Below are positions 15,859-23,738 of a stretch of DNA of 64,000 nt, piece after piece. Every line of letters begins with the position of its first letter. Position 1 is the first letter of the stretch. The notes under the pieces were generated by a model, which ran no database searches, was not told the origin of the DNA, and worked only from the letters and a program-made list of their open reading frames with translations. The stretch comes from Rhizobium jaguaris. Lineage in GTDB: Bacteria > Pseudomonadota > Alphaproteobacteria > Rhizobiales > Rhizobiaceae. The stretch is from assembly GCF_003627755.1 (NCBI RefSeq), contig NZ_CP032694.1:3215501-3279500 (forward strand). The letters are read 5' to 3'. Position numbers and translations under genes: made by a program.

Positions 15859-16653
15859 ATGACACTTTCCACACGCATTGCGCCGCATCTTCCCTTTTTG
15901 CGCCGCTACTCCCGTGCGCTGACGGGGACGCAGACATCGGGAGACGCCTATGTCGCGGCGGTTTTGGAAGCGATCATCGCCGATCTTTCCATCTTCCCAG
16001 ACACGCCCAACGACCGCGTTGCCCTTTATAAACTCTTCACCAAGCTCTTCGGTTCCTCAGCGGTCCAGATCCCCGAGCCGACATCACCCTACGCCTGGGA
16101 ACAGCGTGCCTCGGTGAATCTTGCCAAGGTTTCTCCGGTCGCCCGTCAGGCCTTCCTCCTTGCCTCCGTCGAAAATTTCCGTCTCGGCGAGATCGCCGAT
16201 ATTCTCGATGTGCCGGAAACCGAGGCCATGAACCTGCTCGACAAGGCATCTCAGGAAATTTCGCGTCAGGTGGCAACCAATATCATGATCATCGAGGATG
16301 AACCGCTGATCGCGATGGATATAGAGCAGATGGTGGAAAGCCTCGGTCATCGGGTCACCGGCATCGCCCGCACCCATGCGGAGGCAGTCGCTCTTCACAA
16401 TGCCACCAACCCCAGCATGGTGCTCGCCGACATCCAACTCGCCGACGGCAGCTCCGGCATCGACGCGGTCAACGACATCCTCAAAACATCCAGCATTCCG
16501 GTCATTTTCATCACCGCCTTCCCCGAGCGCTTACTGACCGGCGAGCGCCCGGAGCCCACCTTCCTCGTGACCAAGCCATTCAATCCCGACATGGTGAAAG
16601 CGCTGATCAGCCAGGCTCTTTTCTTTAACGAAACCACAAAGGTGGCCGCCTGA
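15859..16653 (+). CDS. phyR: General stress response regulator PhyR
   Basis: Response regulator of 264 residues with an N-terminal sigma-like domain (about 1-135, including YSRALTGTQTSGDAYVAAVL and VARQAFLLASVENFRLGEIA) and a C-terminal receiver. Receiver residues are the acidic pair Glu146/Asp147, phosphoacceptor Asp191 (MVLADIQLADG), Thr219 and Lys239 (LVTKPF). When phosphorylated, the sigma-like domain titrates NepR and frees EcfG. ATG 15859 is preceded by a GGGCGGGAG-type site and gives the usual PhyR length; the 22-residue extension to 15793 overlaps the promoter. Confidence 0.95.
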   Translation: MTLSTRIAPHLPFLRRYSRALTGTQTSGDAYVAAVLEAIIADLSIFPDTPNDRVALYKLFTKLFGSSAVQIPEPTSPYAWEQRASVNLAKVSPVARQAFLLASVENFRLGEIADILDVPETEAMNLLDKASQEISRQVATNIMIIEDEPLIAMDIEQMVESLGHRVTGIARTHAEAVALHNATNPSMVLADIQLADGSSGIDAVNDILKTSSIPVIFITAFPERLLTGERPEPTFLVTKPFNPDMVKALISQALFFNETTKVAA

Positions 16654-16674
16654 TACAATTTGACACCTTGTCGT

Positions 16675-16699
16675 GGAACAAAAATAGCGGCTGGACGTT
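16675..16699 (+). promoter_or_regulatory. EcfG-type promoter of the HWE kinase gene
   Basis: GGAAC (16675-16679), a 16-base spacer and CGTT (16696-16699) form a full EcfG match 123 bases before the kinase start codon and 22 bases after the phyR stop. The kinase is thus probably under EcfG control itself, closing a feedback loop. Confidence 0.72.
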
Positions 16700-16821
16700 G
16701 CGGCGGCTTAGGGACGCTTTACCGACTGTTATAGCGATTGACTTTATAAACCGGGCTGAGTTTTTCCGGTCGAGAATGCCCTGTCGGCGGGTTTCTCGAA
16801 ATTCGAGTGAAAGGCGAGCCG

Positions 16822-17832
16822 GTGAATACGACTGAACCATTATCGGGTGCGCCTTTGAGTTTTGAGGGCAAGGCCGCTATGATGGAGCGCGCGCTTGGCA
16901 CGGCTGGTATCTCCATTCTCTTTCAGGACGCAAACCTTGCGATTCGCTATGCCGAAAACTTGCCCGACCACCTGAAACCATCTCTTATCGTCGGCGGCAC
17001 GGATCTCCATCTCTTCGGCGAGAAAGACGGCGAACACCTGTTGCAGCTCAAACGCGGGGTGCTGGAAAGCGGCAAGCCCGTCACCGCGGAAGTGGAGTTG
17101 GTGACGGGCGATGGCGTGCGAATTTACGAGCTGAAGATCGAGCGCGTCGGCGGACGCAAGGCGCAGGGCCTGCTTTCCGTCATCTCCGAAATCACGGAGA
17201 CCCGGCACCGCGAAAAAGTTTTGAAATCGCTGCTGCGCGAGCTGTCGCACCGCTCCAAAAATCTTTTGGCAATCATCCAGGGCATCGCCACGCAGACGGC
17301 GCGTCATACCGTGTCGCTCGATAATTTCCTGATCAAATTCCGGGGGCGCCTGCAGTCGCTGTCGAACTCGCAGGACCTGATCACCGATTCGAGCTGGCGT
17401 GGCGCCTATCTGTTCGAGCTCGCTGAAAAGCAGTTCGCCCCCTATTGGCCCGATGCAGGGACGCCGATGCCGATCTACGGGATCAATGCGCATCTCACCC
17501 CGAATGCCGCCGTCCATCTCGGCCTCGCCTTACACGAACTGATCGTTAATTCCGCCTCGCACGGTGCCATCTCCGCTGGCGCCACCAGTATCACGCTGAA
17601 CTGCAAGGAGGCTGAACTCAACGGCAAGAAGGCGATCGAAGTGGCATGGTCGGAGCACTTCTACTTCCCTTCCGACCATGAGTTCGAAGACAACAGCTTC
17701 AGCCGCACCGTGTTGGAGCGGGTCGTCCCCACCTCCATGAATGGGCGCGCCCAATTCGCGATCGATGACGACAGCATCGGTTATCGCCTGACGATTCCCG
17801 AAACCGAATATGAGATCCTGAAGCGCCGCTGA
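16822..17832 (+). CDS. HWE-family sensor histidine kinase of the general stress locus
   Basis: Soluble kinase of 336 residues without membrane helices. An N-terminal PAS-like region (about 15-125) is followed by an HWE/HisKA_2 dimerisation domain with the phospho-acceptor in RELSHRSKNLLAIIQGIA (His143), the N-box LHELIVNSASHGAIS and the Trp-x-Glu motif in VAWSEHF. The glycine-rich ATP-lid expected after WxE is replaced by SFSRTVLERVVP, so nucleotide binding may be altered. GTG 16822 is chosen because AAGGCGAG precedes it; GTG 16807 is five codons longer. Placement beside phyR indicates that it feeds, or drains, PhyR phosphorylation. Confidence 0.88.
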   Translation: MNTTEPLSGAPLSFEGKAAMMERALGTAGISILFQDANLAIRYAENLPDHLKPSLIVGGTDLHLFGEKDGEHLLQLKRGVLESGKPVTAEVELVTGDGVRIYELKIERVGGRKAQGLLSVISEITETRHREKVLKSLLRELSHRSKNLLAIIQGIATQTARHTVSLDNFLIKFRGRLQSLSNSQDLITDSSWRGAYLFELAEKQFAPYWPDAGTPMPIYGINAHLTPNAAVHLGLALHELIVNSASHGAISAGATSITLNCKEAELNGKKAIEVAWSEHFYFPSDHEFEDNSFSRTVLERVVPTSMNGRAQFAIDDDSIGYRLTIPETEYEILKRR

Positions 17833-17857
17833 CGCCCCCAAACGAAAACCGCAAAAG

Positions 17858-17980
17858 AAAACAGCCAGTGCGAGGGCGGCGCACTGGCTGCTTTTCACTC
17901 ATCGGGAGGGGACCGTGAGTAGATGCCCGGTGATGAGTTTTGGGGGCGTGCATCGGTTGATGCGATCATCACCAAGACAC
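17858..17980 (-). ncRNA. Candidate EcfG-dependent small RNA
   Basis: A transcript of about 120 bases is predicted on the minus strand, from the EcfG-type promoter at 18011-17987 to the terminator at 17890-17862. The RNA would start with a stem GGUGAUGA/UCAUCACC (17973-17966 with 17936-17929) enclosing an inner hairpin GCAUC/GAUGC. A single-stranded stretch with UCCCCUCCC (17912-17904), complementary to a Shine-Dalgarno sequence, follows, and the terminator hairpin ends it. A 24-codon reading frame (17969-17895) also fits inside, so a leader-peptide or short mRNA is the alternative. This is inferred from sequence only. Confidence 0.55.
17862..17890. terminator. Bidirectional rho-independent terminator
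   Basis: An 11-bp stem, CAGCCAGTGCG (17862-17872) facing CGCACTGGCTG (17880-17890), is followed by CTTTTC on the plus strand and by TTTTCTTTT on the minus strand. It ends the kinase transcript and, from the other side, the candidate small RNA; the T-run is stronger on the minus strand. Confidence 0.82.
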
Positions 17981-17986
17981 ATCCTT

Positions 17987-18011
17987 AACGGCGGCGCTCG
18001 GCCTTGGTTCC
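17987..18011 (-). promoter_or_regulatory. EcfG-type promoter of the candidate small RNA
   Basis: On the minus strand GGAAC (18011-18007), a 16-base spacer and CGTT (17990-17987) match the EcfG consensus. No annotated gene follows within reach on that strand; the next element is the terminator at 17890-17862. Confidence 0.6.
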
Positions 18012-18084
18012 CATCTTTCTAAAAAAAAATTCGATTTTTTCTCTAGCGTATATCGCCGATGTCAAAATGGTCGCCAACGGCGAC

Positions 18085-18110
18085 TGGACAGGCTTTCAAG
18101 AAGCTGTCCA
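18085..18110. other. Inverted repeat in the preT leader
   Basis: TGGACAG (18085-18091) faces CTGTCCA (18104-18110) in the long A+T-rich leader 18012-18344. It could form a short hairpin or bind a regulator. Apart from this and the possible RutR site at 18270, I see no gene in this stretch. Confidence 0.3.
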
Positions 18111-18269
18111 AAACTCAGGAAATTTATAGTTTGTTCTTCAGAAGATCGTCGGCCGATTTCATAAAATATAACATTAAAACATATTGTTAGTGGATGCTTC
18201 CCGCTCCTCTGCGGCGCCGTGCAATCGCGACAGCGACGTCTGCTTTTGCAAAACCAAAAACTCAAAAAT

Positions 18270-18285
18270 TTTACCGTTTGATAAA
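18270..18285 (+). promoter_or_regulatory. Possible RutR site before preT (weak)
   Basis: TTTACCGTTTGATAAA resembles the RutR box TTGACCA-NN-TGGTCAA in its half-site spacing (TTTACC-N4-GATAAA) but with several mismatches. It lies 60 bases before the preT start. The clearer copy is at 22306. Confidence 0.35.
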
Positions 18286-18344
18286 TTTTTTATCCTGAGT
18301 TACCGTTCATTCCACTAGCCGTTTACTATAATGAGGGAACTTCA

Positions 18345-19706
18345 ATGGGACGACTGGAAACTGGGATTCATAAAGGCAGGCTGACGCCGGCCGAATATGA
18401 TGCGAACTTTTCCGATCTGCATCCGCGCCTTAACGACCATGAGGCGCTGGTCGCTTCCGACCGCTGTTATTTCTGCTATGACGCGCCGTGCATGACGGCC
18501 TGTCCGACCTCGATCGACATTCCGATGTTCATCCGCCAGATCTCGACGGGTAATCCGATCGGCTCGGCCAAGACGATCTTCGACCAGAATATATTGGGCG
18601 GCATGTGCGCCCGCGTCTGTCCCACCGAGCAGCTCTGCGAGCAGGCCTGCGTGCGCAACACCGCCGAAGAGCGCCCCGTCGAAATTGGCCGCCTGCAGCG
18701 CTATGCAACCGACGCGGCCATGGATGCAAATAAGCAGTTTTATGCCCGCGCTGCCTCGACCGGCAAGAAGATCGCCGTTGTCGGCGCCGGCCCTGCCGGC
18801 CTTGCCTCCGCCCACCGTCTTGCCGTGAAAGGCCATGACGTCACCATCTTCGATGCCCGCGAAAAGGCCGGCGGCCTCAACGAATACGGTATCGCCACCT
18901 ACAAGACGGTCGACGATTTCGCGCAGAAGGAAGTTGACTACGTGCTGGCTATTGGCGGCATCGAAGTTAAGAACGGCCAGGCGCTTGGCCGCGATTTCAG
19001 CCTTGCCGATCTGTCGTCGCAGTACGATGCCGTCTTCCTCGGCCTCGGGCTTGCCGGCGTCAACGCGCTGCGGGCCGAAGGCGAGGGCCTCGATGGTGTC
19101 GCCGACGCCGTCGGCTATATCGCCGATCTGCGCCAGGCGAAGGATAAGGCTGACATCGCTGTCGGCCGCCGCGTTGTTGTTCTCGGCGGCGGCATGACCG
19201 CGATCGACGCCGCCGTACAGGCGAAGCTGCTCGGGGCCGAAGAGGTGACGATCTGCTATCGCCGCGGCAAGGAACATATGAACGCCTCGGAATACGAGCA
19301 GGATCTCGCCGCCTCCAAGGGCGTCATCATCCGCCATTGGCTGGCGCCGAAGCGCATCCTCGACAAGGACGGCAAGGTTGCCGGCATCGAAGTGGAATAT
19401 ACTGAATTGCGCGACGGCAAGCTGACAGGCACCGGCGATACCGGCGTCATCGCCGCCGACCAGATATTCAAGGCGATCGGCCAGACGTTCGAAGCTTCCG
19501 GCCTCGGCGCGTTGCGTATGGAATCCGGCCGCATCGCCATCGACGGCGAAGGCCGAACCTCGCTCGACGGCGTCTGGGCTGGCGGCGATTGCGTTCTCGG
19601 CGGCGACGACCTGACGGTCTCCGCCGTTGCACAGGGCCGTGATGCGGCCGAATCCATCAACCGTGCGCTCGGCTCCGCCGCGCAGCCGACCGTTGCCGTC
19701 GCTTGA
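18345..19706 (+). CDS. preT: NAD-dependent dihydropyrimidine dehydrogenase subunit PreT
   Basis: Flavin/iron-sulfur subunit of 453 residues that takes electrons from NAD(P)H for reduction of uracil and thymine, the first step of the reductive pyrimidine pathway. The N-terminal part has two cysteine clusters for Fe-S centres (CYFCYDAPCMTACP and CARVCPTEQLCEQACV). A first dinucleotide fold follows at about residue 145 (VVGAGPAGLASAHRL), a second near 276 (VVVLGGGMTAIDAA), and a GGDCVLGGDDLTVSAVAQG motif near the end. ATG 18345 has GAGGGAAC before it. It is followed by preA after 13 bases, forming the PreTA enzyme. Confidence 0.94.
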   Translation: MGRLETGIHKGRLTPAEYDANFSDLHPRLNDHEALVASDRCYFCYDAPCMTACPTSIDIPMFIRQISTGNPIGSAKTIFDQNILGGMCARVCPTEQLCEQACVRNTAEERPVEIGRLQRYATDAAMDANKQFYARAASTGKKIAVVGAGPAGLASAHRLAVKGHDVTIFDAREKAGGLNEYGIATYKTVDDFAQKEVDYVLAIGGIEVKNGQALGRDFSLADLSSQYDAVFLGLGLAGVNALRAEGEGLDGVADAVGYIADLRQAKDKADIAVGRRVVVLGGGMTAIDAAVQAKLLGAEEVTICYRRGKEHMNASEYEQDLAASKGVIIRHWLAPKRILDKDGKVAGIEVEYTELRDGKLTGTGDTGVIAADQIFKAIGQTFEASGLGALRMESGRIAIDGEGRTSLDGVWAGGDCVLGGDDLTVSAVAQGRDAAESINRALGSAAQPTVAVA

Positions 19707-19719
19707 AGGGAGAATTGAT

Positions 19720-21033
19720 ATGGCTGATCTCCGCAATAATTTCGTCGGCATCAAATCTCCGAACCCGTTCTGGCTCGCTTCGGCACCGCCGACCGACAAA
19801 GCCTATAACGTCGAGCGCGCCTTCAAGGCCGGCTGGGGCGGTGTGGTGTGGAAGACGCTTGGCGAGGAAGGCCCGCCCGTCGTCAACGTCAACGGCCCGC
19901 GTTACGGCGCAATCTGGGGCGCCGACCGCCGCCTGCTCGGCCTCAACAATATCGAGCTGATCACCGACCGCGACCTCTCCACCAATCTGCGCGAAATGAA
20001 GCAGGTGAAGATGAACTGGCCGGATCGCGCCCTCATTGCATCGATCATGGTTCCCTGCGTTGAAGATGCATGGAAGGCGATCTTGCCGCTGGTGGAGGAA
20101 ACCAATGCTGACGGCATCGAGCTCAATTTCGGCTGTCCGCACGGCATGTCCGAACGCGGCATGGGCTCCGCGGTCGGTCAGGTGCCGGAATATATCGAGA
20201 TGGTCGTGCGCTGGTGCAAGCAATATACCCGCATGCCCGTCATCACCAAGCTGACCCCCAACATCACCGACATTCGCAAGCCCGCCCGTGCCGCCAAAGC
20301 CGGCGGCACCGACGCCGTGTCGCTGATCAACACCATCAACTCGATCGTCTCAGTCGATCTCGATAGCTTTGCCCCGAACCCGACCGTCGGCGGCAAGGGC
20401 AGCCACGGCGGCTATTGCGGCCCGGCAGTCAAGCCGATCGCGCTCAACATGGTGGCCGAAATCGCACGCGATCCCGAAACCTACGGCCTGCCGATCTCCG
20501 GTATCGGCGGCATCACCAGCTGGCGTGACGCGGCCGAGTTCCTCGCTCTCGGCGCCGGCAACGTGCAGGTCTGCACAGCGGCAATGACCTACGGCTTCAA
20601 GATCGTTCAGGAGATGATATCAGGCCTCTCCGACTGGATGGACGAAAAGGGCCACCGCAATCTGGACGATATCATCGGCCGCGCTGTGCCGAACGTTTCG
20701 GACTGGCAATATCTCAACCTCAACTACATCGCCAAGGCAAAGATCGATCAGGACGCCTGCATCAAATGCGGTCGCTGCTACATCGCCTGCGAAGACACCT
20801 CGCACCAGGCGATCACCAACATGGTCGACGGCGTCAGGCATTTCGAGGTGATGGATGAGGAATGCGTCGGCTGCAATCTCTGCGTCAGCGTTTGTCCCGT
20901 CGAAAACTGCATCACCATGGAAGCCCTGCCGGCAGGCGCCCTCGACAAGCGCACCGGCAAGGTCGTCGATCCAAACTATGCCAACTGGACGACCCATCCG
21001 AACAATCCGATGGCCCGGCAGGCGGCGGAGTAA
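19720..21033 (+). CDS. preA: NAD-dependent dihydropyrimidine dehydrogenase subunit PreA
   Basis: Catalytic subunit of 437 residues. The FMN-binding dihydroorotate-dehydrogenase-like barrel (about 1-330) includes NPFWLASAPPTDKAYNVERA, the substrate-binding ELNFGCPHGMSERGMG and the phosphate-binding GIGGITSWRDAAEFLALGA. The C-terminal ferredoxin-like domain has two 4Fe-4S motifs (CIKCGRCYIAC and CVGCNLCVSVCPVENC). With PreT it reduces uracil to 5,6-dihydrouracil in the cytosol. ATG 19720 is preceded by AAGGGAG; the longer frame from 19627 lies inside preT. Confidence 0.95.
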   Translation: MADLRNNFVGIKSPNPFWLASAPPTDKAYNVERAFKAGWGGVVWKTLGEEGPPVVNVNGPRYGAIWGADRRLLGLNNIELITDRDLSTNLREMKQVKMNWPDRALIASIMVPCVEDAWKAILPLVEETNADGIELNFGCPHGMSERGMGSAVGQVPEYIEMVVRWCKQYTRMPVITKLTPNITDIRKPARAAKAGGTDAVSLINTINSIVSVDLDSFAPNPTVGGKGSHGGYCGPAVKPIALNMVAEIARDPETYGLPISGIGGITSWRDAAEFLALGAGNVQVCTAAMTYGFKIVQEMISGLSDWMDEKGHRNLDDIIGRAVPNVSDWQYLNLNYIAKAKIDQDACIKCGRCYIACEDTSHQAITNMVDGVRHFEVMDEECVGCNLCVSVCPVENCITMEALPAGALDKRTGKVVDPNYANWTTHPNNPMARQAAE

Positions 21034-21060
21034 AGCGACAAAGATCCGCATGAGCATAGG

Positions 21061-21092
21061 GGCGGTCGCAGCAAGCTGCGGCCGCCTTCTTC
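21061..21092 (+). terminator. Rho-independent-like terminator after preA
   Basis: GGCGGTCGCAGC (21061-21072) can pair with GCTGCGGCCGCC (21075-21086), followed by TTCTTC. The position, 28 bases after the preA stop, fits the end of the preTA transcript. Confidence 0.65.
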
Positions 21093-21117
21093 GTACAAGC
21101 TCCGGCGTAGTTCACGA

Positions 21118-21154
21118 CCTGTTTTTCACAGCTCGCGGAAGCGTGAAAAACAGG
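21118..21154. repeat. Perfect 12-bp inverted repeat
   Basis: CCTGTTTTTCAC (21118-21129) faces GTGAAAAACAGG (21143-21154) with a 13-base loop. It stands between the preA terminator and the small SEC-C gene. It is too long to be chance, but no T-run follows, so an operator or mobile-element remnant is possible. Confidence 0.55.
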
Positions 21155-21209
21155 TTATGGGAGACGCACTGCAAACGATCGCAGGAATAGCAACTCAGAG
21201 GAGGCGACC

Positions 21210-21423
21210 ATGTCACGCAAGTCCAAAACCCTCCACGACGTGAGCTTTTGAGGTCACGTCCAAACGACGCAAGTCCTTCCCATCGGAAACCCGGGTAAAG
21301 ACCGGCTCGCAACTCATCCATGGCGATGTCGAGCTGATTGAAAAACTCGGCCGCAACGACCCCTGCCCCTGCGGTTCCCGGAGGCGGTTTAAAGAGCTGC
21401 TGCCTGAAATCAGGCCGCTATGA
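21210..21423 (+). pseudogene. Small SEC-C motif protein, frameshifted
   Basis: A short gene with a strong start (GAGGAGG, then ATG 21210) reads [13 protein letters not shown] and stops at 21249. In the next frame the sequence continues smoothly from [15 protein letters not shown] to a SEC-C zinc-binding motif ([20 protein letters not shown]) and ends at 21423. One extra T in the TTTT run 21246-21249 explains the break; without it the product would be about 70 residues. SEC-C motifs bind zinc with Cys-x-Cys and are found in SecA and many small proteins of unknown role. It is either a recent lesion or a sequencing error. Confidence 0.7.
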
Positions 21424-21515
21424 CGGCATCGAGCGGGACTACTATTTTTAGAGAACGGAGCTGAGTTCTATCACCTCCATGTGCGGCGCAATCCTTTCGG
21501 GGGTTGCGTCGCCGC

Positions 21516-22160
21516 TCAAGTGTGGCGGATACGGAGCCCATCGACGAAAAGCTGTTCGAGGTAGCGCGCAGCATCCTCGAAACGCCCATCGCCTGAATGT
21601 TCCTGCCCGAGTACGGCGCGCACCTGTACGTCGAAATCCGCATAATGCTGCGTCGTCGACCAGATGGAGAAGATCAGGTGATAGGGATCGCATTTGGCGA
21701 TCTTACCAGCCTTCGCCCAGGCGCGAATCACCTCCGCCTTTTCGTCGACAAGGGTCTTCAGCGGCCCCCGAAGCTCATCCTCGACATGCGGCGCCCCCTG
21801 CAGCATCTCGTTGGCGAACAGACGGCTTTCTCGCGGGAAATCGCGGGCCATTTCCAGCTTGCGGCGGATGTAGGAGCGGATCTCGCTTTCGGGGTTGCCA
21901 TTGGCGTCGAAGGCACGCAACGGCTCCAGCCAGGTAAACAGCACCCGGTCGATCAGCGCGCGGTGCATGGCCTCCTTGGTGCGGAAATAATAGAGCAGAT
22001 TGGGTTTCGACATGCCAGCGACTTCCGCGATCTGATCGATGGTCGAGCCGCGAAAGCCGTGGACCGAAAATACGTCCAACGCGGCTTCGAGTATCACTTC
22101 CTCTTTTTCTTCCTGAATGCGGGTACGGCGTTGCGTCTTGGCGGCTCTAGGGATGGCCAT
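21516..22160 (-). CDS. rutR: TetR family regulator, RutR-like (pyrimidine catabolism)
   Basis: A 214-residue repressor. The N-terminal helix-turn-helix reads ILEAALDVFSVHGFRGSTID and MSKPNLLYYFRTKEAMHRAL, a near-RutR sequence. The C-terminal ligand domain carries RDFPRESRLFANEMLQGAPH and IFSIWSTTQHYADFDVQV, as in E. coli RutR, which responds to uracil and thymine. It is divergent from the beta-ureidopropionase gene with a RutR-like box at 22306 between them. It is therefore the probable regulator of preTA, the ureidopropionase, hydA and perhaps the transporter. Confidence 0.9.
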   Translation of the reverse strand: MAIPRAAKTQRRTRIQEEKEEVILEAALDVFSVHGFRGSTIDQIAEVAGMSKPNLLYYFRTKEAMHRALIDRVLFTWLEPLRAFDANGNPESEIRSYIRRKLEMARDFPRESRLFANEMLQGAPHVEDELRGPLKTLVDEKAEVIRAWAKAGKIAKCDPYHLIFSIWSTTQHYADFDVQVRAVLGQEHSGDGRFEDAARYLEQLFVDGLRIRHT

Positions 22161-22305
22161 GTGTGCTTTGTTTCTCCTTGAAATCCAAGCCCTTCGGCCA
22201 AGCTCTCATTCATCCCGCCCACGCTTTAAATTTGGGCAATTGCCTATAATTTTGTCGGGAATTTTCGTGCTTTTCGTCTTGAGCGCCGCCACGGAAGTTG
22301 TAATG

Positions 22306-22321
22306 TTTACCAATCGGTCAA
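22306..22321. promoter_or_regulatory. RutR-type operator
   Basis: TTTACCAATCGGTCAA matches the E. coli RutR site TTGACCA-NN-TGGTCAA at all fixed positions but two. It lies between rutR (start 22160) and the ureidopropionase gene (start 22462), so it can act on both. Confidence 0.68.
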
Positions 22322-22461
22322 ATTATCTGTCAGATGTCTTACAAAGGCAACCGGCGATTTCCCGGGGCGAGAAAAACAAACAAGCGCTCTGGGCAACGAC
22401 CAACGGGAACAATTGGGCATGCGCCTTGCATGACCCGAGATAAACAGGTGAGGATTAGATC

Positions 22462-23715
22462 ATGGTGGCAGCGCCAGGGGAAAACATGCGTATCAACGGC
22501 GATCGCCTTTGGGACGCATTGATGGACATGGCGAAGATCGGCCCCGGCATCGCCGGCGGTAACAATCGCCAGACGCTAACCGACGCCGACGCCGAAGGCC
22601 GCAGCCTTTTCAAGACGTGGTGCGAAAACGCCGGCATGAAACTCGGCGTCGACAAGATGGGCACGATGTTCGCGACCCGTCCCGGCACCGATCCGAATGC
22701 GCTGCCCGTCTATGTCGGCTCGCATCTCGATACCCAGCCGACCGGCGGCAAATATGACGGCGTGCTCGGCGTGCTGAGTGCGCTCGAAGTCGTACGCACG
22801 ATGAACGACCTGGGCATCAAGACCAAACATCCGATCGTGGTCACAAATTGGACCAATGAAGAGGGTGCGCGTTTCGCGCCCGCCATGCTCGCCTCCGGCG
22901 TCTTCGCCGGCATGCATTCGCTGGACTATGCCTATGGCCGCAAGGACCCGGAAGGCAAGACCTTTGGCGAGGAGCTGAAGCGCATCGGCTGGGTCGGCGA
23001 GGAAGAGGTCGGCGCGCGCAAGATGCACGCTTATTTCGAATATCATATCGAGCAAGGCCCGATCCTTGAAGCCGAGGACAAGACCATTGGCGTCGTCACA
23101 CACTGTCAGGGCCTGTGGTGGCTGGAATTTACGCTGACCGGAAAGGAAGCACATACCGGCTCGACGCCGATGAACATGCGCGTCAATGCTGGGCTTGCCA
23201 TGTCGCGGATCATCGAAATGGTGCAGGGCGTCGCGATGGAAAACCAGCCTGGCGCCGTCGGTGGTGTCGGTCAGGTCTTCTTCACGCCGAATTCGCGCAA
23301 CGTCCTGCCGGGCAAGGTGGTCTTCACAGTCGACATCCGCTCGCCCGACAAGGAAAAGCTCGATCGCATGCGCGCCAAGATCGAGGCCGAGGCGCCTGTG
23401 ATCTGCGACGCCCTCGGCGTCGGCTGCTCGGTCGAGGCGATCGGCCATTTCGAGCCGGTGACCTTCAATCCGAAGCTCGTAACAGCCGTTCGCAACGCCG
23501 CCGAGAAGCTGGGCTACAGCCACATGAACATCATCTCCGGCGCCGGTCACGACGCTTGCTGGGCCGCCAAGGTGGCACCGGCCACCATGGTCATGTGCCC
23601 CTGCGTCGGCGGCCTGTCGCACAACGAGGCCGAAGAAATTTCCAAGGAATGGGCGACCGCCGGCGCGGATGTCCTGTTCCATGCAGTCCTGGAGACTGCG
23701 GAGATCGTTGCGTGA
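22462..23715 (+). CDS. Zn-dependent amidohydrolase, beta-ureidopropionase (N-carbamoyl-beta-alanine amidohydrolase) type
   Basis: M20/M28-like metal amidase of 417 residues, in the hydantoinase/carbamoylase family. Metal and substrate motifs are GSHLDTQPTGGKYDGVLG, TNWTNEEGARFAPAM (Glu-Glu), YHIEQGPILE and the C-terminal ISGAGHDACWAAKVAP. It hydrolyses N-carbamoyl-beta-alanine to beta-alanine, CO2 and ammonia, the last step of reductive pyrimidine breakdown. That reading follows from its position next to rutR, hydA and preTA; a general L-carbamoylase is possible. ATG 22462 is used; ATG 22486 is an alternative. Confidence 0.9.
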   Translation: MVAAPGENMRINGDRLWDALMDMAKIGPGIAGGNNRQTLTDADAEGRSLFKTWCENAGMKLGVDKMGTMFATRPGTDPNALPVYVGSHLDTQPTGGKYDGVLGVLSALEVVRTMNDLGIKTKHPIVVTNWTNEEGARFAPAMLASGVFAGMHSLDYAYGRKDPEGKTFGEELKRIGWVGEEEVGARKMHAYFEYHIEQGPILEAEDKTIGVVTHCQGLWWLEFTLTGKEAHTGSTPMNMRVNAGLAMSRIIEMVQGVAMENQPGAVGGVGQVFFTPNSRNVLPGKVVFTVDIRSPDKEKLDRMRAKIEAEAPVICDALGVGCSVEAIGHFEPVTFNPKLVTAVRNAAEKLGYSHMNIISGAGHDACWAAKVAPATMVMCPCVGGLSHNEAEEISKEWATAGADVLFHAVLETAEIVA

Positions 23716-23738
23716 GCATGATGCCTCGCCCGTCGCAG

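Noticed and set aside
18342..19799. 485-codon frame on the minus strand
   Set aside because: Antisense to preT, a clear full-length enzyme gene. High G+C third positions leave the opposite frame open.
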